In this document: one piece after another, positions 1 to 8,448 of the stretch
Layout: each line of letters opens with the position of its first letter
Numbering within the stretch: the stretch's first letter is position 1
NCBI GenBank assembly: GCA_949297215.1
Contig: CASFRV010000013.1
Span: 1 to 55,454 of the forward strand
DNA from: an uncultured Bacteroidales bacterium
GTDB lineage: Bacteria; Bacteroidota; Bacteroidia; Bacteroidales; Bacteroidaceae
DNA length: 55,454 nt
Direction of reading: 5' to 3'
Notes under the pieces: generated by a model
What the model saw: only the letters and a program-made list of their open reading frames with translations
Databases searched by the model: none
What the model was told of the DNA's origin: nothing
Translations under genes and position numbers: made by a program

Positions 1-584
1 GCGGCCCGCTCGCGCCGGCAGACGTAGGGCGGATTGCTCACAACGACGTCGAACGAGCACCCCGTGGGCGGCGGCGCCAGCAGGTCGCGGCGACGGAAGC
101 GCACCCGGGCCCCGCAGGCGTCGGCGTTGGCGCGGGCCACGGCCAGAGCGGCCTCGGACAGGTCCCACGCCTCGACGCTTGCGCCGGCCAGCCCCCGTGC
201 CAGCGCCACGGCGATGCAGCCGCTGCCCGTACCGGCGTCGAGCACGCGCAGCGTGCGGCCGGCCTCGGCGCGGAGCACGCGGTCGACGATTTCCTCGGTC
301 TCGGGGCGGGGGATGAGCACGTCGGGCGTGACGCGCAGGCGCAGGCCGCAAAAGCTGCACGACCCGAGCACATACTGCACCGGCTCGCCCGCCGCCAGCC
401 GCGCCACGAGGGCGTCGAGCCGCTCCTGCTCGGCTGCTGTGAGGGCCCGCGCCGTGCCGGCATAGAGCTCCGTGCGCCCGATGCCGAAGGCCTCTTCGAG
501 CACGAGCAGGGCCACCGCCCGCGCCTCGCGCGCGTCGTATTCGGACGGAAGCGCGTCAACAATCTGTCTGTAAAGCCTGTCCAT
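1..584 (-). CDS. prmC: Release factor glutamine methyltransferase PrmC, 3' part outside window
   Basis: Reading leftwards from the ATG at 584-582 gives MDRLYRQIVDALPSEYDARE and an open frame to the window edge, so the C-terminus is missing. PrmC (HemK family) methylates the glutamine of the GGQ motif in release factors RF1 and RF2 in the cytoplasm. The visible part holds the N-terminal helical domain, then the Rossmann methyltransferase domain with the SAM-binding stretch LDAGTGSGCIAVALA and the catalytic NPPY motif near residue 187. It lies head to head with ribD across a 659-bp repeat-filled gap; I recall ribD and prmC being neighbours in Bacteroides too. A TATTTTTG box just upstream is a possible -10-type element. 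Overlapping frames here are antisense or shifted shadows. Confidence 0.93.
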   Translation of the reverse strand, partial: MDRLYRQIVDALPSEYDAREARAVALLVLEEAFGIGRTELYAGTARALTAAEQERLDALVARLAAGEPVQYVLGSCSFCGLRLRVTPDVLIPRPETEEIVDRVLRAEAGRTLRVLDAGTGSGCIAVALARGLAGASVEAWDLSEAALAVARANADACGARVRFRRRDLLAPPPTGCSFDVVVSNPPYVCRRERA

Positions 585-671
585 GAATATTCCTCTTTTT
601 TTCGGGCGCAAAAATACAAAAGTTATTCGGCTCGCAGCGAGGATGCTGCGACGAGGCTGGATGTCCGCTGC

Positions 672-783
672 GTAGAGACGCGATTCATCGCGTCTCTCAC
701 GTCCCGGATGGCCCACACGCGGGAAGAATGCCGGGGCGGGGCGCAGCCCCGAGCGGGGGAGACGCGATGAATCGCGTCTCTAC
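672..783 (-). repeat. Module A copy 1 (palindrome-bounded repeat)
   Basis: It starts with GTAGAGACGCGATTCATCGC and ends with the inverted copy of the same palindrome (ATGAATCGCGTCTCTAC). Orientation is judged from the inner GTCCCGGATGGCC, which is the reverse complement of the inner sequence in the copies at 33854 and 50110. Length 112 bp. Confidence 0.85.
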
Positions 784-829
784 GTGGCGGACTGCCCATG
801 CGGCGGGGAATGTGTACCGCGAGGCATGA

Positions 830-1048
830 CGGCCTCGAAGAGGCCGGGCTATGAGTAGCCTCGGGTGGAGCGCAGCGTAACCCGAGGTGGGGCGGCGGGT
901 GGTGAAGTCGGCCTCGAAGAGGTCGCTATGCCCGTGGTGGCAGGTGGCATAGACGCCTCTTCGAGGCTCTCTTCGTTATGCGTGTGCGTACCGCGGGTTC
1001 CGCTTCGCTCCACCCGCGGCTACTGATAGGTCGGCCTCTTCGAGGCCG
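830..1048 (-). repeat. Module C copy 1 (219-bp nested palindrome)
   Basis: Bounded on both sides by CGGCCTC(GAA/TTC)GAGGCCG palindromes in inverted orientation. Inside are a CCTCGGGT...ACCCGAGG hairpin (partly decayed, GGAGCGCAGCGTA loop), inner GCCTCGAAGAGG palindromes facing each other, and a CCGCGGGT...ACCCGCGG hairpin. It runs in the opposite direction to the three other copies. Confidence 0.85.
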
Positions 1049-1243
1049 GCCGTGCGGCTGCGGTGATGGCAGCGAGGCTGGATGAATCGCGTCTCTACGT
1101 GGCGGACTGCCCGTGCGGCGGGAAAGATATCCGCGAAGCCTCCGCCCCACCCTGCCGCGCACAGATTTTGCGCCGCGCGCTTGCCCGTTTTCGCAGAAAA
1201 GGATAGCTTTACCGCCGAAAACTGCTTATAAAACCTGCATGAC

Positions 1244-2236
1244 ATGACCACACGCGAAGAAGACGAGAAATGGATGCGCCGCTGCCTCCACCTGGCGCGC
1301 GGCGGCACCGAACACGCGGCGCCCAACCCCTTGGTGGGCGCCGTCATCGTTCACCGCGGCCGCATCATCGGCGAGGGCTGCCACGTGCGCTGCGGCGAGG
1401 GACACGCCGAGGTGAACGCCCTGCGCGCAGTGAAGCCGGAGGACCGCCCGCTGCTCCGCGAGAGCACCATCTACGTGAGCCTCGAACCCTGCGCCCACTA
1501 CGGACGCACGCCGCCCTGCGCGCGCCTCATCGCCGAGGTGGGCATCGGGCGCGTCGTGGTGGGCTGCATCGACCCCTTTGCTCGCGTGCAGGGCCGCGGC
1601 GTGGCCATACTGCGCGAGGCGGGGGCCGAGGTAGTGACGGGCGTGCTCGAGGACGAATGCCGCGCGCTGAACCGTCGCTTCTTCACCGTGCAGGAGCTCG
1701 GGCGGCCCTTTGTCACGCTGAAATGGGCCCGCTCGGCCGACGGCTTCCTGGACCGCCGGCGCTCGCCCCACGAGGCACCGGCACGGCTCTCCACACCGCT
1801 GAGCTGCCTGCACGCCCACCGGCTGCGCTCACTGCACGAGGCCATCGCCGTGGGCCACACGACGCTCACGGCCGACCGCCCGCGGCTCGACGTGCGCCAC
1901 TGGGACGGCCCTTCGCCCCGCCGCTTCGTGGTGGGGCAGCCCGCTCCGGGCGAGCTGCCCGAGGGATTCCGCGCCGCCGAAAGCCCCGAGGCCCTGCTCC
2001 GCCTGCTGCAAGCCGAGGGGGTGCAGACGCTGCTTGTCGAGGGGGGCCGCCGCACGCTGCAATCGTTCCTCGACGCCGGCCTGTGGGACGAGGCGTGGGA
2101 GGAAACGGCCACCCTCGTGCTGGGCGACGGCGTGGCGGCACCCGTCGTTCCGCCCGGCGCCGTGCGTACGGCCCTGACGCGCCTGGGGGCTGCCTTTACG
2201 CGCTATCGCAACCCGCGGCCTGCGGGCATGGATTGA
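1244..2236 (+). CDS. ribD: Bifunctional riboflavin biosynthesis deaminase/reductase RibD
   Basis: RibD carries out two cytoplasmic steps of riboflavin synthesis: deamination of diaminohydroxy-phosphoribosylaminopyrimidine, then NADPH reduction of the ribosyl side chain. The N-terminal cytidine-deaminase fold (about 1-145) has zinc ligands in H54-A-E56 and in the PCAHYGRTPPC stretch (C83, C92). The C-terminal half (about 150-330) is the reductase domain, seen in TLKWARSADGFLD and LLVEGGRRTLQSFLDAGLWD. At 330 residues it is slightly short for the family because the last strands are compact. The start MTTREEDEKWMRRCL fits the usual RibD N-terminus. It converges on murI with a hairpin between them. 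Confidence 0.95.
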   Translation: MTTREEDEKWMRRCLHLARGGTEHAAPNPLVGAVIVHRGRIIGEGCHVRCGEGHAEVNALRAVKPEDRPLLRESTIYVSLEPCAHYGRTPPCARLIAEVGIGRVVVGCIDPFARVQGRGVAILREAGAEVVTGVLEDECRALNRRFFTVQELGRPFVTLKWARSADGFLDRRRSPHEAPARLSTPLSCLHAHRLRSLHEAIAVGHTTLTADRPRLDVRHWDGPSPRRFVVGQPAPGELPEGFRAAESPEALLRLLQAEGVQTLLVEGGRRTLQSFLDAGLWDEAWEETATLVLGDGVAAPVVPPGAVRTALTRLGAAFTRYRNPRPAGMD

Positions 2237-2273
2237 AGGGCGCTCTCCCTCCTCCACCTCACGGCACAAAACA

Positions 2274-2326
2274 ATCCGCCCCATTGAGAGCCTGCCCACA
2301 GCGGGGCGGCCCTCAATGGGGCGGAT
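2274..2326 (-). terminator. Convergent terminator hairpin between ribD and murI
   Basis: A 15-bp perfect stem (ATCCGCCCCATTGAG at 2274-2288, CTCAATGGGGCGGAT at 2312-2326). On the minus strand it is followed by TGTTTTGTG, a weak U-tract, so it best serves murI; it may also stop ribD. Confidence 0.6.
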
Positions 2327-2354
2327 GTCGGTTGTCGCGGCAGCCGCGAGGGGC

Positions 2355-3203
2355 TCAGAGCACGATGCTCTCCACCTCGACGCGCTCGTGCATGAAGAGG
2401 GCGGCGCTCTCGCGAAACTTGTCGGCGTTTTCCGTCGTCAGGTAGCGGCACGTGCCGCCCTGCGAGCAGGCTGCCTCCATCTCGGGGTGACGCCTGAGAT
2501 AGTCGGTGAGGCTGGCGGCCACATATTCGCCCTGCGGGATGATGCGCACGCCGGGGGGCGTGTATTTCACGATTTTGGACATGAGCAGGGGGTAGTGGGT
2601 GCAGCCCAGGATGAGGGCGTCGATCTGCGGGTCGAGGCGCAGGATGCCCTCGATGCGCTTGCGCACGAAATAGTCGGCCCCGGGCGAGTCGAACTCGTAG
2701 TTTTCGACCAGCGGCACCCACATGGGGCAGGCCAGGCCCGTCACGGTGATGTCGGGGAAGAGCTTGTGAATTTCCAGCGTGTAGGAGCCCGAGTTGACCG
2801 TCCCGGCGGTGGCCAGCAGGCCCACGTGGCGCGTGCGGGTGAGGGCGCCGATGGCCTCGACCGTGGGCCGTATGACGCCCAGCACACGGCGCGAGGGGTC
2901 GATGCGGGCCAGGTCGTTCTGCTGGATGGTGCGCAAGGCCTTGGCCGAGGCCGTGTTGCACGCCAGGATGACCAGGCGGCAGCCGCGGGCAAAGAGGGCC
3001 TCGACGGCTTGGAGCGTGTACTCGTAGACCACCTCGAACGAACGCGGCCCATAGGGCGCCCGGGCGTTGTCGCCCAGGTAGAGATAGTCGTAACGGGGCA
3101 GGTATTGACGTATCTGGCGGAGGATGGTGAGGCCGCCGTAGCCCGAATCGAACACGCCGATGGGGCCCGCCGAGGGGACAGCGGAAACAGCAGGTGCGGT
3201 CAT
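2355..3203 (-). CDS. murI: Glutamate racemase MurI
   Basis: Cofactor-independent racemase that makes D-glutamate for peptidoglycan in the cytoplasm. The two catalytic cysteines are visible: C82 in ACNTASA and C201 in GCTHYPLL. The N-terminal IGVFDSGYGGLT and YLGDNARAPYG substrate-binding motifs are intact, and 282 residues is a normal length. Its start overlaps the stop of the OmpH gene by 4 bp, so the two are translationally coupled; pairing of OmpH chaperones with murI is common in Bacteroidales. A terminator hairpin follows the stop. Confidence 0.96.
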   Translation of the reverse strand: MTAPAVSAVPSAGPIGVFDSGYGGLTILRQIRQYLPRYDYLYLGDNARAPYGPRSFEVVYEYTLQAVEALFARGCRLVILACNTASAKALRTIQQNDLARIDPSRRVLGVIRPTVEAIGALTRTRHVGLLATAGTVNSGSYTLEIHKLFPDITVTGLACPMWVPLVENYEFDSPGADYFVRKRIEGILRLDPQIDALILGCTHYPLLMSKIVKYTPPGVRIIPQGEYVAASLTDYLRRHPEMEAACSQGGTCRYLTTENADKFRESAALFMHERVEVESIVL

Positions 3204-3775
3204 GGCTCGGGAGCGTCTAAGGGTCGGACGGGTGTGGCCGGGCGCGGCTCAAGCGGCTGCACGCGCTGCAACTTGGCCCGGACGAAAGGCATGGCATCTT
3301 CGCAGAGCGCAGGCGCCACAAAGGGAAACGAGGGTACGTCGGTGTTGATGATGAGCTCGTAGCCGCGCTCCTTGCCCACGGCGTCGAGCGCCGTGCGCAG
3401 GATGCCAAGCACGGGGCGGCAAAGGTCGCGCTCGGCGGCTGCCAGAAGGCTGTCGGCGGCGTGGCGGAAGTGGAGCCCCTTTTCCATGGCCTCCTGCAAG
3501 TCGCGCTGGCGCTTGAGCATGATGTTTTGCGGAAAGTCTTTCTGCCCTTCGAGAAACTCGGTGAACATGCGCTTGAACGACTCCTCGTTGTAGCGCGCCT
3601 CGGCCTCATACTTCTGCCTCAGCCCGGCCATCTTGCGCTGCACCTCGACGTATTCGGGCATCTGGTGGAGCAGGCTGTCGTAGCTCACGAGACCATACTT
3701 GGCCTGCGCCCGGGCCGACACGGCCGCCACGACCGAAAACAGGGCCAGCAGGCCCGCAATGCATAGCTTCTTCAT
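3200..3775 (-). CDS. ompH: Periplasmic OmpH/Skp-family chaperone
   Basis: A 191-residue Skp-like protein expected to hold unfolded outer-membrane proteins in the periplasm. It has a signal peptide with predicted cleavage at SARA|Q24, a short beta strand (KYGLVSYDSLL), then a charged helical stretch rich in K, E, R and Q (about 45-110) that would form the tentacle coiled coil, and a C-terminal strand region (ELIINTDVPSFPFVAP). The proline-rich tail after residue 170 (PLEPRPATPVRPLDAPEP) is an extra feature. The stop overlaps murI by 4 bp. Confidence 0.85.
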   Translation of the reverse strand: MKKLCIAGLLALFSVVAAVSARAQAKYGLVSYDSLLHQMPEYVEVQRKMAGLRQKYEAEARYNEESFKRMFTEFLEGQKDFPQNIMLKRQRDLQEAMEKGLHFRHAADSLLAAAERDLCRPVLGILRTALDAVGKERGYELIINTDVPSFPFVAPALCEDAMPFVRAKLQRVQPLEPRPATPVRPLDAPEP

Positions 3776-3805
3776 GTGTTGATGTCGTTAGGACGTATGC
3801 TGCAT

Positions 3806-3851
3806 AAAAACACAGCGGCGGAGGCGCACTGACGTGCACCCCCGCCGCTGT
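3806..3851 (-). terminator. Intrinsic terminator after the secreted FKBP gene
   Basis: Stem ACAGCGGCGG (3812-3821) pairs with CCGCCGCTGT (3842-3851); on the minus strand it runs into GTTTTTATG. It separates the FKBP trio from ompH-murI. Confidence 0.75.
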
Positions 3852-3871
3852 TTCATACGTTGCGTTTCGTG

Positions 3872-4750
3872 TTATTTCTTAATACTGAGCAGCTCCACGC
3901 GGAAGATGAGGGTGGAGTTGGCCGGTATCTGCTGATTGTCGCGCTCGCCGTAAGCCAGCTCGGCGGGGATGACGATTTCCCACAGCGACCCGACGGGCAT
4001 CATCTTCAAGGCCTCGGTCCAACCCGCGATGACTTCGTTGACGCGGAACGTGGCAGGACGCTTGCGCTGGTAGGAAGAATCGAAAATGGTGCCGTCGATG
4101 AGCCGTCCCTCGTAGTGGACTTCGACACGGCTCGTGTCGGTGGGCAGCTCGCCCGTACCCTTCGACAGAACGGAGTATTGCAGACCGCTCTTCGTCGTCT
4201 TGACGCCCTTTTGCTTGGCGTGCCGGGCCAGATAGTCGGCGTTGGCTTTCTTGTAGACGCCCTTGTAGTAGTTGAACTGACGCTCGGCGAGCTTGAGGGC
4301 CGAGTCGGGCGTGAGGCCCTTGGCCGTGCCGAGCAGTCCGTCGCACAGGCCGCGCGTAAACTCGGCGTACTGCGTGTAGGTGGTGTCCTCGGAACCCGTG
4401 GCCTGCTTGTTGAGCATGGGCACAACCTGGCGGCGGTTCATCTCGGCAATGCGCAGACCTGCGGCAAAGGCCATGGCCCGCTTGGCTTCAGCCTCGGAAA
4501 CGTTGGCGGCAAGGCCCTTGGCCACGTCGGCAATGTAGGCCGTGTCGATGCCCTCGCGCATGACGAGGTATTGCTTCAAGCTTCCGCTCTGCGAGAGGCC
4601 CATGGCGTAGCTGAACGAGTCGGCCGGCACGGGCTGCACGTCCGTCGCGAGCGGTTTGGCGGGCGCATGCTTCTTACGCGTGCTGCGCTGAGCCGAGGCC
4701 GAGCCGCAGAGCAGCGCCAACGCGAGAAGATATACGAGTTTCTGTTTCAT
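3872..4750 (-). CDS. Secreted FKBP-type peptidyl-prolyl isomerase
   Basis: Third gene of a three-FKBP array. A signal peptide ends at SASA|Q21, so the enzyme should be periplasmic. Residues about 40-165 form the helical N-terminal dimerisation region of Mip/FkpA-type FKBPs ([16 protein letters not shown], then ELxRR-type helices); residues about 190-292 are the FKBP domain with [19 protein letters not shown], the VIAGWTEAL helix and [20 protein letters not shown]. It would speed proline cis-trans isomerisation of exported proteins. The gap to the preceding FKBP gene is 43 bp and a strong terminator follows. Confidence 0.9.
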   Translation of the reverse strand: MKQKLVYLLALALLCGSASAQRSTRKKHAPAKPLATDVQPVPADSFSYAMGLSQSGSLKQYLVMREGIDTAYIADVAKGLAANVSEAEAKRAMAFAAGLRIAEMNRRQVVPMLNKQATGSEDTTYTQYAEFTRGLCDGLLGTAKGLTPDSALKLAERQFNYYKGVYKKANADYLARHAKQKGVKTTKSGLQYSVLSKGTGELPTDTSRVEVHYEGRLIDGTIFDSSYQRKRPATFRVNEVIAGWTEALKMMPVGSLWEIVIPAELAYGERDNQQIPANSTLIFRVELLSIKK

Positions 4751-4793
4751 GATGGTTTGACGTGTAGGGATGAATTGAACGTGCGGCCGCGGC

Positions 4794-5681
4794 TCAGTTG
4801 CCGATGGCCACCAGTTTCACCTTGAAGATGAGGGCGGCAAACGGAGGGATGTTGCCGTAAGGCTGACCGCCCTCGCCGTATGCCTGGTCGTAGGGGATGT
4901 ACACTTCCCACTCCGAACCGACGGGCATGTGCGTCAGGGCTATCTGCCAGCCGGGGATAACGTTGGAGATGGAGAACGTGGTGGGCTTGCCTTCGTTGCG
5001 CTCGGACGAGTCGAACACGGTGCCGTCGACGAGACGGCCCTCATACGTCACCTGCACGGTGTCGGTCGGGGCGGGCATCTCGCCCGTGCCCGTGGTAATC
5101 ACCTTGTAGAGCACACCGTTTTGCAGCTTCTGTACGTCTTTCTCCTTGGCTTTCTTGGCCATGAACTGCTCGCTTTCGGCCTTTTCCTTCTTGTAGCGCT
5201 CGGTCTGGGCCTTCTTGTAGAGCTTCTGCATGTGCTCGTCGGCCACGCCGTTGGCCTCCATCGGGCCAATCACCTTGCCGTCGATTTTCAGCGCGCTGCG
5301 ATCGTTAAGGCCGGCGCCAAGTCCTGCCAGAATGTTCTTACGGCTCAGCTCCTGCGTGCTGTCGGGGAACAGATTGCGGTCGATGTTCTGCAACTGGGCG
5401 TTGAGCTGCATGCCACTCATGATGCCCATGTAGCGGGCCATCTTGGCCTTGTCGTCTTCGGCCAGGAGGCCTTCGCGCATACCTTTGACAAACTCGTCCA
5501 TATATGCGGAGTCGACCTGCATCTGCGGCATCATGCCTTTGATATAGGCCGAGTAGGAAAGACCGAGGGCGTAGGAAAGCGTGTCGGTCTCGCTCTTCAT
5601 GTTGCTCTTGGGCGCACCGTTGTTGCAGGCGCTCAGGAGGGCTGTGGCGGCAACGGCCGCCATGATGAAAATCTTCTTCAT
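4794..5681 (-). CDS. Lipoprotein FKBP-type peptidyl-prolyl isomerase
   Basis: I start this gene at the ATG at 5681-5679 ([20 protein letters not shown]); the longer frame upstream overlaps the previous gene and has no signal. The lipobox LSAC puts the lipidated cysteine at C19. After it come the helical N-terminal FKBP region ([18 protein letters not shown]) and a C-terminal FKBP domain ([58 protein letters not shown]). The residues after C19 (NNGAPKS) lack the acidic run seen in likely surface lipoproteins here, so a periplasm-facing isomerase is more probable. Central gene of the FKBP trio, 34 bp after the first. Confidence 0.9.
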   Translation of the reverse strand: MKKIFIMAAVAATALLSACNNGAPKSNMKSETDTLSYALGLSYSAYIKGMMPQMQVDSAYMDEFVKGMREGLLAEDDKAKMARYMGIMSGMQLNAQLQNIDRNLFPDSTQELSRKNILAGLGAGLNDRSALKIDGKVIGPMEANGVADEHMQKLYKKAQTERYKKEKAESEQFMAKKAKEKDVQKLQNGVLYKVITTGTGEMPAPTDTVQVTYEGRLVDGTVFDSSERNEGKPTTFSISNVIPGWQIALTHMPVGSEWEVYIPYDQAYGEGGQPYGNIPPFAALIFKVKLVAIGN

Positions 5682-5715
5682 ATTGCGAATGTTTTTATTG
5701 TCGGATGGAGAATGG

Positions 5716-6306
5716 TCAGACCACTTCGATGAGTTCAACGTCGAAGATGAGGGCTGCATAGGGAGGGATGCTCTGGCCGGCGCCCTGCGAGCCGTATGCC
5801 AGGCCGAAGGGGATGAAGAAGCGGTACTTGGCTCCTTCTGCCATGAGTTGCAAACCTTCGGTCCAGCCGCGGATGACACCGTTGAGGGGGAAGGTGGCGG
5901 GCTCGCCGCGGCGGTAGGACGAGTCGAACACGGTGCCGTCGATGAGCGTGCCCTCGTAGTGACACTTCACGCGGTCGGTGGCTTTGGGCTTGCGTCCGTT
6001 GCCTTCGCGCAGGACTGTATATTGCAGGCCGCTGGGCAGGACGACGACGCCGTCCTTTTGGGCGTTCTCAGCCAGGAAGCGTTCGCCGGCCTCGCGGGCG
6101 GCTTTGCTCAGTTCGGCCTCGCGGGCTTGCAGAAACTCGGCCACCGTGCGTTGCGCATCGGCCCCGTCCATCTGTGTTTCGCCCCCGGCAAGCACGGCGC
6201 CAATGGCTGCTGCGAAATCTGCTCCGTCGAGAGCGTCGGCGCCCACGCCCATACTTTTGAGGTTCTGGCCTATCACCATGCCCAGTGCGTAGCTCAGTTT
6301 GTTCAT
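5716..6306 (-). CDS. Cytoplasmic FKBP-type peptidyl-prolyl isomerase (FklB-like)
   Basis: The start at 6306-6304 gives MNKLSYALGMVIGQNLKSMG, the usual FklB-type N-terminus with no signal peptide; the upstream extension is not credible. Residues 1-85 are the dimerisation helices and about 95-196 the FKBP catalytic domain ([60 protein letters not shown]). It likely acts on cytoplasmic proteins. First gene of the three-FKBP array; a TAATTTTG box at 6361-6354 upstream could be the -7 element. Confidence 0.9.
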   Translation of the reverse strand: MNKLSYALGMVIGQNLKSMGVGADALDGADFAAAIGAVLAGGETQMDGADAQRTVAEFLQAREAELSKAAREAGERFLAENAQKDGVVVLPSGLQYTVLREGNGRKPKATDRVKCHYEGTLIDGTVFDSSYRRGEPATFPLNGVIRGWTEGLQLMAEGAKYRFFIPFGLAYGSQGAGQSIPPYAALIFDVELIEVV

Positions 6307-6462
6307 GTCAAAATAAATGGTTTCAGAAACGTTTAAAATGAATGGATTGCGCGCAAAATTACAACTTTTCTTCCATTGCATCGGCGCAGGCCCGCCGGAA
6401 AAAGCCTGCGCGGCGGGGCTTTTACGTTTTTTTGCCCCGGCTCTCGGTTCTGCGGTACGAAA

Positions 6463-6482
6463 AAGGCCCGCATGCGGGCCTT
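6463..6482 (-). terminator. Intrinsic terminator of upp
   Basis: A perfect 20-base palindrome AAGGCCCGCATGCGGGCCTT, followed on the minus strand by TTTCG, so the stem reads directly into a T-run of five. It lies about 30 bases after the upp stop. Confidence 0.85.
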
Positions 6483-6501
6483 ATATATATAATATGGTGT
6501 G
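6480..6501 (-). repeat. AT-rich recurring motif, copy after upp
   Basis: The minus strand reads CACACCATATTA followed by TATATATAAG. The same 22 bases occur at 17614-17635 before nadA. Here it sits between the upp stop and its terminator. Confidence 0.6.
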
Positions 6502-6510
6502 GTGCGGGCC

Positions 6511-7167
6511 TCAGAGCTTGGAGCCGAAGGAGAGGTCGCCCGCGTCGCCGAGGCCGGGCACGATGTAGGCGCGGTCGTTGAGGGCGGGATCGACGGCGGC
6601 GCACCAGAGGGTGACGTCGTCCGTCGGGAAGACGCGCTGCAAATGGGCGATGCCCTCCTCGGCGGCTATGGCCACGCAGATGTGCATACGGTCGGGGCGG
6701 CCGCCCGTCGTGACGAACGACTTATAGGCCAGCTCGATGCTGCCGCCCGTGGCCAGCATGGGGTCGACCATGAGGAAGGTGGAGCCGTCGAGGCGGGGCG
6801 AAGCGATGTATTCGAGGTGGATTTTCAAGTCGTCCTTGCTGCCTTCTTCGCGATAGGCGGCCACGAAGGCCGAGTCGGCGCCTTCGAACACGTCGAGGAA
6901 GCCCTCGTGGAAGGCCAGGCCGGCGCGCAGCACGGTGCCCACGACGATGCGGTCGTCATAGGTGGGCGTATCTTTGGTGCCGAGGGGCGTCTGTATGGTT
7001 TTGACCGAATAGCGCAGCGTGCGGCTCAGCTCGTAGGCCATGGCCCGGCCGATGCGCGTCAGGTTGTGGCGGAACAGCGCGCGGTTCTGCTGGTAGTTGA
7101 CGTCGCGCAGCTGCGCCATGAAGGTGTTGATGGCCGTGTTGTCGGCCCCCAGATTGATGACTTTCAT
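6511..7167 (-). CDS. upp: Uracil phosphoribosyltransferase Upp
   Basis: Salvage enzyme that makes UMP from uracil and PRPP in the cytoplasm. At 218 residues it is full length. The PRPP-binding loop is in FLMVDPMLATGGSI (about 145-158), and the uracil-binding C-terminal segment with Y-I-V-P-G-L-G-D-A-G-D is at about 198-208. The N-terminal region (RALFRHNLTRIGRAMAYELS) matches the UPRTase arm. It is a single-gene unit: a promoter with TTTG and TAATTTTG boxes lies upstream and a palindromic terminator downstream. Confidence 0.96.
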   Translation of the reverse strand: MKVINLGADNTAINTFMAQLRDVNYQQNRALFRHNLTRIGRAMAYELSRTLRYSVKTIQTPLGTKDTPTYDDRIVVGTVLRAGLAFHEGFLDVFEGADSAFVAAYREEGSKDDLKIHLEYIASPRLDGSTFLMVDPMLATGGSIELAYKSFVTTGGRPDRMHICVAIAAEEGIAHLQRVFPTDDVTLWCAAVDPALNDRAYIVPGLGDAGDLSFGSKL

Positions 7168-7210
7168 GAAAATATGCGGGTTGTTTTGTTTTTCCTTGCC
7201 GTAATCTGTG

Positions 7211-7242
7211 CAAAATTACGACAAACGCCCCATGCGGCCAAA
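7211..7242 (-). promoter_or_regulatory. Bacteroidetes-type promoter of upp
   Basis: On the minus strand TTTG (7242-7239), a 20-base spacer, and TAATTTTG (7218-7211) match the -33/-7 pattern TTTG-N19-21-TAnnTTTG. The -7 box ends 43 bases before the start codon. Confidence 0.65.
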
Positions 7243-7244
7243 CG

Positions 7245-7298
7245 CAAAAACGTCTCTTTCGCCCGCAGCTCCGAAACGGAGCGGACGAAAGAGACGTT
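7245..7298 (-). terminator. Terminator of the T9SS operon after gldN
   Basis: Stem AACGTCTCTTTCG (7249-7261) pairs with CGAAAGAGACGTT (7286-7298), with an inner CTCCG/CGGAG helix; on the minus strand it continues into TTTTTGCG. Confidence 0.8.
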
Positions 7299-7331
7299 GC
7301 CCGGCAGCCCCGGCCGGCGGACGGGGGCGCG

Positions 7332-8390
7332 TCAGTGGCGCTGGCGGCGCACGCTGTACGTGCCGCGCGAGCGGGTCGACGAGCTGCGCTGCTGCTTGGT
7401 GGCCTTGGTCTTGGTGCGCGTTTTCTTGGCGCTCACGCCGCCCGACGAGCGGCGGGTCGACGTGCCGCGGCGTCGCGTGGCCTTGGGCGCCTCGGCTTCC
7501 TTGTCGTCGACGGCCGTGGCCACCGAGTCGGTGGCGGCGGGCGGCACAGAGTCCTTGCCCCACACGTGTTTCTCGAAGTCGGCCAGCTCCTTCTCGATGC
7601 GTTTCTGCTCTTTCACCACGGTGGTGTCGCCCTCGGTCTCGGCGATGAGCAGTTTGTCCTGCAAGTTGGTCGTTTTGTAGATGGTTCCCTTGTAGAGGTT
7701 GAGGGTGAAGTAGTCGTCGGCCGAAATCATGGCTGCGTTGTTCACGCTGCTGCCCATGAGCATGAGCTTGGCCAGGTAGGGCGCCGCTTCTTCATACTTT
7801 ACCCAGAACATGGGATACTTTGCGTCCATGCCGCCGAAGTCGTCGCCGCGCTTGAGCACGGGGCAGATGGCCGTCACCTTTGTCTGGAACGTAGCGGTGT
7901 GCTGGTTATAGTAGACGCTCTCCTTAACGAAGTAGGACCGCACCTCGTCGGAGGGCAGGTCGGCGTCGTTCACGCGGATGCGCCCGTCTTTCGACTCGTA
8001 GAGAATCTGATAGCGGTCCATGAGCGCCTTGCCCTTGATGGTGTTGTCGTCGGAGAAGTCTTCGTTGCCGTCGAGCTTGTAGTCGTAGGCCTTGATGTTG
8101 CCGCGCAGCACGAGCTTGAAGAGCGAGACGAAGAGGTTTTCGCGTCCGTTCTGCGGGGTGGAGGGATAATAGAGCGTGGCGTTCTCCTCTTTCGTCAGGT
8201 CGATCTCGCGGTAGATGTCGCGGCGCCACACGGCGTCGTCGGGCATCGGGACGGCCGTCGGGAAGTCGCGGTGGGCCGAGGCCACGGGCGTTTTGCTTTC
8301 TTTTTCCTGCTGTGCCTTGCGGCGAGCGGGTGGCTGTGCCGTAGCGGCCAGCGTGGCGAGACACAGGAGGGTGAGTATGATGCGTTTCAT
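7332..8390 (-). CDS. gldN: Type IX secretion protein GldN/PorN
   Basis: Last gene of the T9SS core operon. GldN is a periplasmic protein that binds the GldK lipoprotein and forms the ring-shaped part of the translocon at the outer membrane. A signal peptide ends at LAATA|Q19. The body carries family landmarks: AVWRRDIYREIDLTKEENA (about 53-71), YDYKLDGNEDFS, VRSYFVKESVYYNQHTATFQ and WVKYEEAAPYLAK. Unusual is the C-terminal tail of about 75 residues, which is almost all K, R, S, T, A and G (ATRRRGTSTRRSSGGVSAKK) and looks disordered and strongly basic. The gap to gldM is 58 bp. Confidence 0.93.
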   Translation of the reverse strand: MKRIILTLLCLATLAATAQPPARRKAQQEKESKTPVASAHRDFPTAVPMPDDAVWRRDIYREIDLTKEENATLYYPSTPQNGRENLFVSLFKLVLRGNIKAYDYKLDGNEDFSDDNTIKGKALMDRYQILYESKDGRIRVNDADLPSDEVRSYFVKESVYYNQHTATFQTKVTAICPVLKRGDDFGGMDAKYPMFWVKYEEAAPYLAKLMLMGSSVNNAAMISADDYFTLNLYKGTIYKTTNLQDKLLIAETEGDTTVVKEQKRIEKELADFEKHVWGKDSVPPAATDSVATAVDDKEAEAPKATRRRGTSTRRSSGGVSAKKTRTKTKATKQQRSSSTRSRGTYSVRRQRH

Positions 8391-8448
8391 TGTCGGATGT
8401 TTTATGCTTATGGGGCCGTGGCCCGCGGGTGGTGCTTGGGGTTGGGTG

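Larger units (their letters stand above)
585..1243. repeat. Intergenic repeat block R1 between prmC and ribD
   Basis: No credible gene lies here. The block carries module A in reverse orientation (672-783), module C (830-1048), and a lone half of module A's palindrome at about 1081-1098 (GATGAATCGCGTCTCTAC). Modules of the same kinds recur near 34 kb and 50 kb. The leftmost and rightmost parts must also hold the promoters of the divergent prmC and ribD genes, but only a weak TATTTTTG box for prmC is visible. Small frames across it are by-products of high GC. Confidence 0.85.
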
